A stretch of 40,034 nucleotides of DNA from Minisyncoccota bacterium (GTDB lineage: Bacteria > Patescibacteriota > Minisyncoccia > Phycocordibacterales > JACZSL01). Under the pieces are notes generated by a model, which was not told where the DNA came from, made no database searches, and worked only from the letters and a program-made list of their open reading frames with translations. Each line of letters opens with the position of its first letter. Within the stretch, counting starts at the first letter, position 1. Shown piece by piece: positions 16,439 through 24,166 of the stretch. The position numbers were made by a program, and so were the translations under genes. The stretch covers positions 1 to 40,034 of the forward strand of contig JANQMM010000057.1 in the NCBI GenBank assembly GCA_028280145.1, given 5' to 3'.

Positions 16439-16446
16439 CCAGTTCT

Positions 16447-17412
16447 ATGGCATTTATAGACGAGATACATATACATGCGCGAGCTGGCCGCGGAGGCGAC
16501 GGTGTGGTGCGATGGCGCCATGAGAAGTATGTCAACAAAGGCGGTCCGTGGGGAGGCAACGGCGGTCGTGGCGGAGACGTCTACGCTAAGGCTCTTCGTG
16601 ATGTGCATCTGCTTTCCAAATATCGCACCAAAAAGGAGTTCAAGGCCGGAGACGGCGAGAACGGCGGTAGTAGGAACCTCGAGGGTGAAAATGGTGCTGA
16701 TTTGGAAATTGCGGTACCTGTCGGCTCTATCATCACAAATCAAGATACCAAAGAGGTGTACAGACTTGATGCGGAAGGTGAGCGAGTCAAACTGCTTCAA
16801 GGGGGTGCCGGTGGTTTCGGGAATACTCACTTCAAAAGCTCGACAAATGTAACCCCGAAAGAATCAACGAAAGGCAAGTCGGGGGAGGAAGCAACTTTCT
16901 TCATTGAAGTTGAACTTATTGCGGATATAGGTCTGGTGGGGCTGCCAAGCGCCGGCAAGACAAGCCTACTAAATGCACTTACCAATACTGAAGCCAAAGT
17001 AGGAGCATATCCCTTCACCACATTGGAGCCAAATCTCGGAGAATATAATGGTTTTATTATCGCAGACATTCCGGGCTTGATCAGAGGAGCTTCCGACGGG
17101 AAAGGGCTCGGTCACAAGTTTCTGCGCCACATCAAACGTACACGTGTGCTGATGCATCTTATTTCGGTTGAACATGAAAAACCACTTGAAGCATATCAGA
17201 CCATTCGAGATGAGCTACTCGCATATGATACGGAGCTTGGCGAACGTGAAGAGATCATTGTGTTAAGCAAGATAGATCTGGTCAGCACTGACGTTGTCGC
17301 ACAGATGTCCAGAAAACTGGCAAGCGTTGGCAAAGAGGTGTTGTGTGTTTCTATTCATGAGCGAAATTCACTTGTCGATCTTCGCGAAAAGATGTTGAAG
17401 GCGGTACAATGA
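16447..17412 (+). CDS. obg: GTPase Obg, short form
   Basis: The 321-residue protein has the glycine-rich Obg fold (1-155, with GRGGDG, GGPWGGNGGRGG and GGAGGFGN) followed by a G domain: G1 GLPSAGKT (165-172), switch region YPFTT, G3 DIPG (207-210) and G4 SKID (274-277, Ser in place of the usual Asn). Obg/CgtA proteins bind the large ribosomal subunit and act in late 50S assembly and stress signalling. It ends right after the G domain and lacks the OCT C-terminal domain of many Obg proteins, giving a compact form. It is the first gene after a 45-nt gap. Confidence 0.95.
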   Translation: MAFIDEIHIHARAGRGGDGVVRWRHEKYVNKGGPWGGNGGRGGDVYAKALRDVHLLSKYRTKKEFKAGDGENGGSRNLEGENGADLEIAVPVGSIITNQDTKEVYRLDAEGERVKLLQGGAGGFGNTHFKSSTNVTPKESTKGKSGEEATFFIEVELIADIGLVGLPSAGKTSLLNALTNTEAKVGAYPFTTLEPNLGEYNGFIIADIPGLIRGASDGKGLGHKFLRHIKRTRVLMHLISVEHEKPLEAYQTIRDELLAYDTELGEREEIIVLSKIDLVSTDVVAQMSRKLASVGKEVLCVSIHERNSLVDLREKMLKAVQ

Positions 17413-17481
17413 AGAGGTGTATATGAATAAGAGTATGCGGACATATTGCAAGATGTCACTTATCAATAAACTTCCAGTGAG

Positions 17482-18207
17482 ATGAAATCCCATGGACAAA
17501 AACCACACCCGGGATATATTCATCATCAGGACAGTGGTCTGGTGGAACGCATCCGAGAAACTGTCTTTGGCATGCAGGACGGTATGGTCTCAACACTCGG
17601 GGCGGTAACTGGTATTGCAATAGGAAGCGGTGATCTTTTTGTTATCTTGCTTGCAGGGGTAGCCATTATTGCTGTCGAGTCCATTTCAATGGGAATCGGT
17701 TCATACACATCAAGTCGCTCGGAGAGAAAACTCATTGAACGCATGCTTGATGAGGAATGTGAAGAAATCATCAATGATCACGACCGAGAGATCATTGAAC
17801 TAAAGGAGTTCTTCATTCAAGATGGCTGGTCGGAATCCATGGCACAGTCCATGGTTGAAGAGGCAAGTGGCAATCGTGCGCTTATGCTACGAGAGATGGC
17901 TTATCGTGAATTGCATGTTTCGCCCGACTCACTTGAGCATCCGGCTCAAAATGGCTTATTTATGTTTGGTGCTTACATTGTGGGTGGATTAATTCCCCTT
18001 TCGGCATATCTTTTTGTACCCCTTCCGCTTGCTACATATGTCTCGATCGTGATCACTCTTGGAGGCTTATTCGCACTTGGGGCTTCTGTAGCACGCTTTA
18101 CCAAAGAAATGTGGTACAAAACGGGAGCACACATGCTCCTCTTTGGATCGGTGGCACTCTTTGTCGGGTATCTTGTCGGCGTATTATCGCACACATTATC
18201 AATCTAA
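17482..18207 (+). CDS. VIT1/CCC1 family iron/manganese transporter
   Basis: The 241-residue protein has the family-defining first membrane segment FGMQDGMVSTLGAVTGIAIG, a second segment up to VESISMGIGSYTSSRSE, a long cytoplasmic helical hairpin (about 75-145) rich in Glu and Met, and three C-terminal membrane segments. This is the VIT/CCC1 plan, whose members export or store Fe2+ or Mn2+, with the helical region binding metal. The N terminus is His-rich (HGQKPHPGYIHH), which may add metal binding. The closest element to a -10, TAAACT, lies 9 nt before the ATG and is weak. Its stop codon overlaps the likely -10 of the next gene. Confidence 0.9.
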   Translation: MKSHGQKPHPGYIHHQDSGLVERIRETVFGMQDGMVSTLGAVTGIAIGSGDLFVILLAGVAIIAVESISMGIGSYTSSRSERKLIERMLDEECEEIINDHDREIIELKEFFIQDGWSESMAQSMVEEASGNRALMLREMAYRELHVSPDSLEHPAQNGLFMFGAYIVGGLIPLSAYLFVPLPLATYVSIVITLGGLFALGASVARFTKEMWYKTGAHMLLFGSVALFVGYLVGVLSHTLSI

Positions 18208-18210
18208 ATT
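18205..18210 (+). promoter_or_regulatory. Weak -10 element TAAATT, leaderless start at 18217
   Basis: TAAATT is followed by 6 nt and the ATG at 18217. Its first three bases are the TAA stop of the VIT-family gene. The match to TATAAT is 4 of 6. Confidence 0.4.
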
Positions 18211-18216
18211 ATATAT

Positions 18217-19248
18217 ATGGAATACTTTAAACAATTTGATCTTAAAAATATTTCCATCCCAAAAGCAATTGGCTTTCTTGTCATCGGTCTTATTGTTTTT
18301 GTTGTCGTTGTCGCGCTTATCAGCTTTGCGTTTCGTGTTCTCATTGGTGGTGCAGGATACGGATATAATGATGTTGCATATGCCCCGTCATACGCAACAG
18401 GGAAGGCTGTGTATGACACGCAAGGAGAATATTATGAAGAAGGACTTTCTGTGCGCAATATTGCGCCATCACCATATCCTCCAAACGAGCACACGACCGG
18501 TGATGATGCGGAGAGTTTCGAGATAACCCATTATGATGGCTATTTTGAGACTGGAAACGTCTCAAGAACATGTTCCACACTTGGAGCCCTCAAAGACAGG
18601 ACATACGTTATATTTGAGCATGCAAATCAATCTGATAGAGGTTGCAATTATTCCTTCAAGGTTGAAAATGAACGAGTTGAGAGGGTCTTAGAAGTCCTTA
18701 ATGATCTTTCTCCGGAACACTTGAACCAGAACACTCGGACAATAAAGAATCTCGTTGATGATTATACGAGTGAGATAGAAATCCTGGAGAAGAAGTTGGC
18801 GTCTATTGAAGAGACACTCACTGAGGCACAGGTGTCGTATGACCAAGTCGAGGTGCTTGCAACCAGGACTCAGGATGTTGAAAGTCTTGCCAAGATCATT
18901 GACAGCAAGGTGGCTCTTATTGAACGTTTGACGGAAGAGCGTATCCGGACAAAGGAACAGATCGACAGGATCAACAGAAGTAAGGCCGAGCAACTTGACC
19001 GGTTGGCATACACATTCTTCAATGTACATGTGTCTGAAGACAAGATCATTGATCTTGAACGTATTGTTGATTCATGGAAATGGGAACTCAAGCGAGTGGT
19101 TCAAGAATTGAGTTCAATGCTTCAAGCACTTTCTACCGGTCTACTCGTCTTTCTCTTTAAGGCAATTCCGATCGCGATCTACCTTATCGCGGCACTCTTC
19201 ATCCTCAAATATGGTTGGCGAGGTGCGAAATACATGTGGAGGCGCTAG
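18217..19248 (+). CDS. DUF4349 family membrane protein
   Basis: The 343-residue protein has an N-terminal membrane segment (about 16-42), an exported region and a second membrane segment near the C terminus (about 308-330) followed by basic residues. The middle part is a long coiled coil (about 185-265) followed by a TFFNVHVSEDK strand, matching DUF4349 (the YDQVEVLATRTQDVESLA segment and two-helix layout). The exported part before it carries Cys129 and Cys144. DUF4349 proteins are surface-exposed and their function is unknown. A strong bidirectional terminator lies 27 nt downstream. Confidence 0.82.
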   Translation: MEYFKQFDLKNISIPKAIGFLVIGLIVFVVVVALISFAFRVLIGGAGYGYNDVAYAPSYATGKAVYDTQGEYYEEGLSVRNIAPSPYPPNEHTTGDDAESFEITHYDGYFETGNVSRTCSTLGALKDRTYVIFEHANQSDRGCNYSFKVENERVERVLEVLNDLSPEHLNQNTRTIKNLVDDYTSEIEILEKKLASIEETLTEAQVSYDQVEVLATRTQDVESLAKIIDSKVALIERLTEERIRTKEQIDRINRSKAEQLDRLAYTFFNVHVSEDKIIDLERIVDSWKWELKRVVQELSSMLQALSTGLLVFLFKAIPIAIYLIAALFILKYGWRGAKYMWRR

Positions 19249-19275
19249 TTTAGACTCGGTAACGCGTCTTACTGC

Positions 19276-19313
19276 AAACATAAAACGGATGGATTACCAT
19301 CCGTTTTATGTTT
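19276..19313. terminator. Bidirectional intrinsic terminator, 17-bp perfect inverted repeat
   Basis: Arms of 17 nt (19276-19292 and 19297-19313) match perfectly around a 4-nt ATTA loop. The GC core is CGGATGG/CCATCCG, flanked by AAACATAAAA on one side and TTTTATGTTT on the other, so it can end transcription from both the DUF4349 gene (+) and the pilin gene (-). Confidence 0.85.
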
Positions 19314-19334
19314 GATCAAAATGGCAACAGTGTA

Positions 19335-19838
19335 TTAGCTGGATGTTGCGGCTAGAATGCGAATAATATTGTCAGCATCATACACATTTTGTCCGACACC
19401 GTTGGGACCGAATGAGCCGATCACCGTAACCCAGATGTCTGTAGAGGTGCCGATATTATAATCCGAATCAAAAAAGTAATTATTACCCCACGGATCGGTA
19501 GTGCTTGCCGCACGTATATAAGGTCCGTTCCAGTCAATGTATAGACCATCTGTCTGCGCGAGGCCGGCCTCCGGACTTCCAAGGTCCCACACTTCATTAC
19601 CGGACGCTCCGGTGTCCACAACATCAACAGCATTGTGGCCCGGCCATTCGCTTGTGTCATTGGCAAGCAGTACAATGCCGGTCGCAATACTTTTTAGATC
19701 AGCATGGGCGATAGCGATCCTTGCTTTTTCTTTGGCAGTTCGCAAATTTGCAAGCACAACGCTACTGAGTATCCCGATAATTGCAATAACAACCAGTATT
19801 TCAATGATAGTGAACCCCTTCGCAGACTTCTTCTTCAT
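19335..19838 (-). CDS. Type IV pilin-like / pseudopilin protein
   Basis: The 167-residue protein has a class III signal: a short basic leader (MKKKSAKG), prepilin peptidase cleavage expected between Gly8 and Phe9, then FTIIEILVVIAIIGILSSVVL with the invariant Glu at mature position 5. A globular part follows, with the WGNNY.F.SD pattern common in GspG-like pseudopilins (TTDPWGNNYFFDSDYN). It should insert in the inner membrane and assemble into a pilus or pseudopilus. No assembly ATPase, platform or prepilin peptidase gene is in this window. The ATG at 19838 is set by the leader and a TATAAT 7 nt upstream; the longer frame from 19907 adds no signal. Confidence 0.92.
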   Translation of the reverse strand: MKKKSAKGFTIIEILVVIAIIGILSSVVLANLRTAKEKARIAIAHADLKSIATGIVLLANDTSEWPGHNAVDVVDTGASGNEVWDLGSPEAGLAQTDGLYIDWNGPYIRAASTTDPWGNNYFFDSDYNIGTSTDIWVTVIGSFGPNGVGQNVYDADNIIRILAATSS

Positions 19839-19845
19839 TGGAAAA

Positions 19846-19851
19846 ATTATA
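19846..19851 (-). promoter_or_regulatory. Extended -10 TGC-TATAAT, leaderless start of the pilin gene
   Basis: On the minus strand TGCTATAAT is followed by 7 nt (TTTTCCA) and the ATG at 19838. Confidence 0.65.
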
Positions 19852-19893
19852 GCACAACACACTTTTGACCGTTGACCGGACTGTGGGTAGGTG

Positions 19894-19899
19894 TATACT
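19894..19899 (+). promoter_or_regulatory. -10 element TATACT for the cupredoxin-like gene
   Basis: TATACT lies 23 nt before the ATG at 19923, which would give a leader of about 17 nt. It is divergent from the pilin promoter 43 nt away. Confidence 0.4.
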
Positions 19900-19922
19900 G
19901 AAAACAAGCGAGCAAATAGTTT

Positions 19923-20498
19923 ATGAGTGAAGAAAACGGTATTAAAAACATCACGATCATCATTCTGCTCATCATCATTGCGGGGCTCTTGTTTGCCATG
20001 TTTGATATTGTAGGCGACTCTAGAGGGGTCTCAAAATCAGACACACAGGCTGATGAGAATGTCATAGCGGAAGAGGAATTGCAGGTTGAAACAGATGAGA
20101 CCAGTACAGCTGGAACGACACAGCCCCCTTCGGAGCCTGCGACAAAGGGAACACCTCCTTCAAGCACACCGGCTCCGGTCGTGCAGAAAATGCCACCCGT
20201 TGTCGTGGAGCCTGGGGTTGTGGTGGTAACATATACTGATTCCGGTTTTATTCCTCCGGTAATAGAGGTTCGTGCCGGCGGTAGTGTCACTTTTGTTAAT
20301 GCAAGCTCGAAGCCTTTGTGGGTCACTTCTGAGAATCACCCAACCGCAAAGGCACAACTATATCGAGGCTTTGACCAGGGCAAGTCAATGTCATCGGGCG
20401 AAACGTATACATTCAACTTCACCCAGGTCGGGGTCTGGGGATACAAGAATTTGAATCTGGAAAAGCATCTCGGCGCAGTGTCCGTTATCTCCCAGTAA
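19923..20498 (+). CDS. Membrane-anchored cupredoxin-like protein with altered copper site
   Basis: The 191-residue protein has an N-terminal anchor (about 9-29), a Thr/Pro/Glu-rich linker (about 35-95) and a C-terminal cupredoxin-fold domain (about 98-190). The fold is indicated by DSGFIPPVIEVRAGGSVTFVNAS, PLWVTSENHP, the GETYTFNFTQVGVWGY strand and a final LGAVSVIS. Related domains carry copper ligands as His in WVxSxxHP, Cys near the middle, and YHNH after GxW. Here His139 remains, but the domain has no Cys, and the YHNH position reads YKNL. A canonical type 1 copper site is therefore unlikely. It should sit outside the membrane; its function is unknown. Confidence 0.8.
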   Translation: MSEENGIKNITIIILLIIIAGLLFAMFDIVGDSRGVSKSDTQADENVIAEEELQVETDETSTAGTTQPPSEPATKGTPPSSTPAPVVQKMPPVVVEPGVVVVTYTDSGFIPPVIEVRAGGSVTFVNASSKPLWVTSENHPTAKAQLYRGFDQGKSMSSGETYTFNFTQVGVWGYKNLNLEKHLGAVSVISQ

Positions 20499-20501
20499 TA
20501 C

Positions 20502-21065
20502 ATGAACCGAAAGGTCATGTTAGACGGGACTCCTGTCTCGTATCATATTCGTTCCAGCACGCGCGCAAAACGTGTCGGAGCTACTATGTATCCTGACGGG
20601 CGACTGGTTGTCTCTCTTCCAAAACATCTTTCAGAGGATCACGCCGAATCCTTTTTGCAACATGCAAAGAGGTGGGTGCTTAAACGCGTGAAGGAGCACG
20701 AACAGTCAGATGCTATTTTGATCCCTTCACAAACAAAACAGCAACAAGAGCTTTATGTGCAATATGCTAAACTGTACATCGAAAAAAAAGTTACGTTATT
20801 AAACGAAACATACAACTTTCCAATTAACACTGTTCGTGTAAAAAATCTGATGTCACAGTGGGGGAGTGCTTCGCCGAAGCGGAATCTGAACTATAACTAT
20901 AAGCTCATTTTTTTGCCGGAACATTTAGCATTGTATGTTATTGCTCACGAACTCTGCCACCTGGGTGAAATGAACCATTCCAAGGCATTTTGGCAACTTC
21001 TGGAAAAAACGATCCCAAACCCCAAGAAGCGAGACAAAGAACTCGGACTCTATCATTTGATATAA
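20502..21065 (+). CDS. YgjP/DUF45-type zinc metallopeptidase domain protein
   Basis: The 187-residue protein has a DUF45 (YgjP-like) pattern: an N-terminal half with RAKRVGATMYPDGRLVVSLP and a helix (AKRWVLKRV), the central QWGSASPKRNLNYN motif, and a C-terminal zinc site VIAHELCHLGEMNHSKAFW. His149, Glu150 and His153 form the HExxH and His159 is the third ligand. The family is predicted to be a cytoplasmic metallopeptidase; substrates are unknown. It starts 3 nt after the previous stop. Its TAA stop lies inside the TATAAT that appears to drive the next gene. Confidence 0.9.
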   Translation: MNRKVMLDGTPVSYHIRSSTRAKRVGATMYPDGRLVVSLPKHLSEDHAESFLQHAKRWVLKRVKEHEQSDAILIPSQTKQQQELYVQYAKLYIEKKVTLLNETYNFPINTVRVKNLMSQWGSASPKRNLNYNYKLIFLPEHLALYVIAHELCHLGEMNHSKAFWQLLEKTIPNPKKRDKELGLYHLI

Positions 21066-21066
21066 T
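21061..21066 (+). promoter_or_regulatory. Extended -10 TGA-TATAAT, leaderless start at 21073
   Basis: TGATATAAT is followed by exactly 6 nt (ACGCAC) and the ATG at 21073. The upstream gene's stop codon (21063-21065) lies within the hexamer. Confidence 0.65.
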
Positions 21067-21072
21067 ACGCAC

Positions 21073-21768
21073 ATGAAAGAAATTGGCAGTAAGTTAGCGG
21101 TGCTCATCATTGTCCTCGTTATGTTGTTTTTGGCAAATCTCTTGTTTGACGCAACGAACGAGTCTGTTTTTGGGGATCAACAAAACGAGAGTGAACCGCT
21201 TCTCTACGAGGAAACCATTCGGCATGATCAATTGGAAGACAATGTGCTTCCGGAATTTGGTGATTTTGAGATAGAAGAAAGTGTTGCTCCCGACAGCCTT
21301 GCTGTCATTGATTTTGGGAGTGAGCCGCTTGCCGCAGGAGTCAGAGACTTGCTTGAGCGAAACTATAATGCGATTGGTGTTAATTTTGCCGGACACTACA
21401 GTGTGGTGGCCTGGAGTTGTGGTTCGGATTGTCAGAGCAGTGCGATCATAGACACTCGGAGTGGCGAAGTGATCGTATACGGGCTTATTTCAAGATACGG
21501 GTTGTCGTTCAGTCCTACGAGCCGTCTGCTTATAAATAATATTCGTCCCGAGACTAACGGCACGAGCACGAACGTGATTTCCACTGATTATTATGTACTT
21601 ACCGAAAATAAGGCATTGGAACTTGTTGCAAAAGAGGTGAACGGGGAGGATTTGTTAAGAGGGTGCATTCGCGCCACCACGACTGCACGAAATTTTCTCA
21701 CAAATGAGATAACATCGTACAGCACACCCTGCCATGTTCCATATGGGTGGGAGATTATAGGGAATTGA
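21073..21768 (+). CDS. Secreted hypothetical protein with conserved Cys motif
   Basis: The 231-residue protein has an N-terminal signal-anchor (about 8-26) and an exported domain. The domain holds the block NFAGHYSVVAWSCGSDCQSSAIIDTRSGEV, which recurs in hypothetical exported proteins of many bacteria, followed by a strand-rich segment with FSPTSRLLINN. Four cysteines (WSCGSDC, RGCIRA, TPCHVP) suggest disulfides. I cannot assign a function. It appears to have its own leaderless promoter, and the FKBP gene follows 1 nt after its stop, so the isomerase may be co-expressed with it. Confidence 0.8.
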   Translation: MKEIGSKLAVLIIVLVMLFLANLLFDATNESVFGDQQNESEPLLYEETIRHDQLEDNVLPEFGDFEIEESVAPDSLAVIDFGSEPLAAGVRDLLERNYNAIGVNFAGHYSVVAWSCGSDCQSSAIIDTRSGEVIVYGLISRYGLSFSPTSRLLINNIRPETNGTSTNVISTDYYVLTENKALELVAKEVNGEDLLRGCIRATTTARNFLTNEITSYSTPCHVPYGWEIIGN

Positions 21769-21769
21769 C

Positions 21770-22252
21770 ATGTCTGAAACCAAGTACAGCAGTCTTACCA
21801 AAAACCAAAGAGTTGCTGTTTTTGTTGCAGTGACATTTACTTTTTTCATCTTTATCGTTCCTTCGTTTGATCTTACGCAATATGCTCCGGATTCTTCCGG
21901 ATTCATGCAGCGTCTGTCCGTTGATGATGGCGAACTACGCATTTATGAAATAAGAGCAGGTGAAGGCGCTGCCGCAGAGACGGGAGATCAACTCAGTGTT
22001 CACTACGAAGCGCGGTTTGTCGATGGCACTCTCTTTGCTTCGTCATATGACAGTGAGCCGTTTTCGTTTGTGTTGGGAGAGGATGATACCGCACTTATTT
22101 GGAACACAGGACTTATTGGTATGCAGGAGGGGGCGATTCGCATACTTGTTGTACCTTCGCAATTGGGCTCCGGAATTCTCCCACTTGATACTGCGCCCGT
22201 AGATAATACGTTCATTCTGGAGATCGAGTTACTCAGCGTAGAAAGACGTTAG
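21770..22252 (+). CDS. Membrane-anchored FKBP-type peptidyl-prolyl isomerase
   Basis: The 160-residue protein has one N-terminal membrane segment (about 15-32) and an exported FKBP domain (about 50-158). Family motifs: GDQLSVHYEARFVDGTLFASS, a core F in PFSFVLG, the conserved Trp at the pocket base in IWNTGLIGMQEGAIRILVVPSQLG, and a final FILEIELLSV. FKBPs isomerise X-Pro bonds and help fold exported proteins. It probably works with the SurA-like protein at 14025 in the same compartment. It begins 1 nt after the upstream gene and is likely co-transcribed with it. Confidence 0.9.
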   Translation: MSETKYSSLTKNQRVAVFVAVTFTFFIFIVPSFDLTQYAPDSSGFMQRLSVDDGELRIYEIRAGEGAAAETGDQLSVHYEARFVDGTLFASSYDSEPFSFVLGEDDTALIWNTGLIGMQEGAIRILVVPSQLGSGILPLDTAPVDNTFILEIELLSVERR

Positions 22253-22291
22253 TTATATGGCGGCTCAATTGCGTGAAGCGAACAAACAGTC

Positions 22292-22297
22292 TATGCT
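22292..22297 (+). promoter_or_regulatory. -10-like element TATGCT, leaderless start of tgt
   Basis: TATGCT is followed by 6 nt (CAAGTG) and the ATG at 22304. This favours ATG 22304 over the in-frame GTG at 22301. Confidence 0.45.
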
Positions 22298-22303
22298 CAA
22301 GTG

Positions 22304-23518
22304 ATGAGTGCCATACGATTCGAAATACAAAAACAATTAAAAGGAAAATTGGGGCGAGTCGGCAAGCTCCACACAGAACACGGAGTCATTGAGACACCTG
22401 CCTTTCTGGCCGTAGGTACAAAAGCAACAGTAAAAGCTCTTACTCCAGAACACATTGCCTCCCTTGGCATTCAGGGGATTCTTGCCAATACATACCATTT
22501 GTATCTTGAACCTGGCGAGGATATCGTACAGTCAGCAGGAGGGCTTCACTCATTCATGCACTATGATCAGCCTATCATGACTGACTCGGGCGGATTCCAG
22601 GTATTTTCTCTTGGCGAGGCCTATGAAGGAAAGATCAGCAAGCTCGCGCATGATGAAGTGGATGACGATCATCCAACCATATACAGTAAAAATTTTAGTT
22701 TACAGCAAGCTCGTCTTGCGCGTATCGATGAGGAAGGGGTGACATTCACGTCACACCTCGACGGCTCCACACACCGCTTTACTGCGGAGCGTTCCATAGA
22801 AATACAACATAAATTGGGAGCCGATATCATCGTCGCTTTTGACGAATGCACCTCTCCACAAGCTCCACACGATTATCAGAAAGAAGCCATGGAGCGTACT
22901 CACAGGTGGGCCAAACGCTCACTTGCCGCACATAGACAGAACATTGAGGCACAAAAGAAGCAGGGCATTTACGGTGTTGTTCAAGGAGGACGCTACCAGG
23001 ATCTACGCAAAGAGAGCGCGATGTTTTTAAGCGACCTTCTGTTCGACGGATACGGTATCGGTGGTTCTTTTACAAAAAAAGACTTGGATGCGGCGCTTGA
23101 GTTGGTAAACAGCATACTCCCGAGTGAAAAACCACGACATCTTCTCGGGATCGGTGAGCCGAAAGACCTATTCGATGGAGTTGAGCGTGGCATCGACACG
23201 TTCGACTGTGTGATGCCGACACGCATTGCTCGAACGGGACAAGTTTACACGCGAAGCGGAAAACAAAATGTCCTTAATGCTTCATATGCTCGAGATTTCA
23301 GCCCACTTGATGAGGATTGCAATTGTTATACGTGCACACATTTCACGCGGGCATATGTAGCTCACCTATTTCGATCTCGCGAAATGCTTGGAGCAACACT
23401 TGCCTCCATACATAATCTTCATTTCATTACCTCTTTGGTCTCAGGTATGCGCGAAGCCATTTTGAACGACTCATTTGAAAACTACAAAGATAGCTTTTTT
23501 GCAAGGTATAATGCATAA
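22304..23518 (+). CDS. tgt: Queuine/archaeosine-type tRNA-guanine transglycosylase
   Basis: The 404-residue TIM-barrel enzyme exchanges guanine-34 in tRNAs with GUN anticodons for a queuine precursor. Catalytic Asp94 is in TDSGGFQVF, the nucleophile Asp301 in FDCVMPTRIARTGQV, and the zinc site is Cys339, Cys341, Cys344 and His370. Between FSLG (about 104) and the EEGVTF strand (about 145) there is an insertion of about 35-40 residues relative to E. coli Tgt, where FSL runs almost directly into the KI.EEGV strand. I see no queuosine-synthesis genes in the window, so the substrate base (preQ1 or salvaged queuine) is open. Its TAA falls inside the spacer of the next gene's leaderless promoter. 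Confidence 0.95.
   Translation: MSAIRFEIQKQLKGKLGRVGKLHTEHGVIETPAFLAVGTKATVKALTPEHIASLGIQGILANTYHLYLEPGEDIVQSAGGLHSFMHYDQPIMTDSGGFQVFSLGEAYEGKISKLAHDEVDDDHPTIYSKNFSLQQARLARIDEEGVTFTSHLDGSTHRFTAERSIEIQHKLGADIIVAFDECTSPQAPHDYQKEAMERTHRWAKRSLAAHRQNIEAQKKQGIYGVVQGGRYQDLRKESAMFLSDLLFDGYGIGGSFTKKDLDAALELVNSILPSEKPRHLLGIGEPKDLFDGVERGIDTFDCVMPTRIARTGQVYTRSGKQNVLNASYARDFSPLDEDCNCYTCTHFTRAYVAHLFRSREMLGATLASIHNLHFITSLVSGMREAILNDSFENYKDSFFARYNA
23507..23512 (+). promoter_or_regulatory. -10 element TATAAT, leaderless start at 23519
   Basis: TATAAT lies within the last codons of tgt and is followed by exactly 6 nt (GCATAA, containing the tgt stop) before the ATG at 23519. Confidence 0.65.
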
Positions 23519-24166
23519 ATGAGCAAAAGATCAAAATTAGCCATCTTTGATTTTGACGGGGTCATTGTTGATTCGACTGCGGTTATGACCGAAGGTGTAG
23601 AGCGATTATTCTATCCCGGTCTTACGAAAGAGATGTTCATCGAAGCGTCTCGAAAACCCATAGCCGAGCGGGACAAAGAAATTGAAGAAACAATAGAAAG
23701 ACAAGTTCCCGATGAAAAAAGTGTCAAAGCATACCAAAAAGCAAAACGCGCACGTGCCCCTTTGCATCCCGGGATGAGAACGACTATAAGAGATCTTTCC
23801 AAACACTTTTATCTTGCTCTCAACACAAACGCAATCGAAAGCAACTGCGTACCGATCCTTAAAGATATGAAGCTGCATGACTATTTTGACATGATCGAAC
23901 TTGGAGGGGACGATAGAACAAAAGTGGAGAAATCTGAAAACATCATGAGTGAACTTGGAGTGCTCCCAAGTGACGCTCTTTTTATAACCGATACTGCCGG
24001 AGATGTCCTTGATGCGGAGGAGGCCGGCATGCCTTCCATTGCCGTGACGTGGGGGGTCCACAGCAGACCTTATTTTGAAGAGGGGGAGGTTGCCGACGGG
24101 ATCATTGCTATTGTCGAAAGTGCTGATGAGTTGTATGATGCGATCCTCGAACACTTCAAACGATGA
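23519..24166 (+). CDS. HAD-superfamily phosphatase (phosphoglycolate phosphatase-like)
   Basis: The 215-residue protein carries the HAD motifs in order: motif I DFDGVIVDST with nucleophile Asp11 and Asp13, motif II at LNTN (about 98), a motif III Lys in the TKVEKSENI region, and motif IV FITDTAGDVLDAEEAG. A helical cap (about 20-85) sits after motif I, as in subclass C1 enzymes such as Gph and beta-phosphoglucomutase. It likely hydrolyses a small phosphorylated metabolite in the cytoplasm; the substrate is unknown. It overlaps the uvrB start by 4 nt (ATGA), so uvrB translation is coupled to it. Confidence 0.9.
   Translation: MSKRSKLAIFDFDGVIVDSTAVMTEGVERLFYPGLTKEMFIEASRKPIAERDKEIEETIERQVPDEKSVKAYQKAKRARAPLHPGMRTTIRDLSKHFYLALNTNAIESNCVPILKDMKLHDYFDMIELGGDDRTKVEKSENIMSELGVLPSDALFITDTAGDVLDAEEAGMPSIAVTWGVHSRPYFEEGEVADGIIAIVESADELYDAILEHFKR

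Noticed and set aside
17423..17485. 20-codon ORF after obg, preceded by TACAAT
   Set aside because: Too short to support and runs into the VIT gene start; it may be chance.
23606..24154. 182-codon minus-strand ORF opposite the HAD gene
   Set aside because: The plus strand carries all HAD motifs; the minus frame is an antisense shadow.
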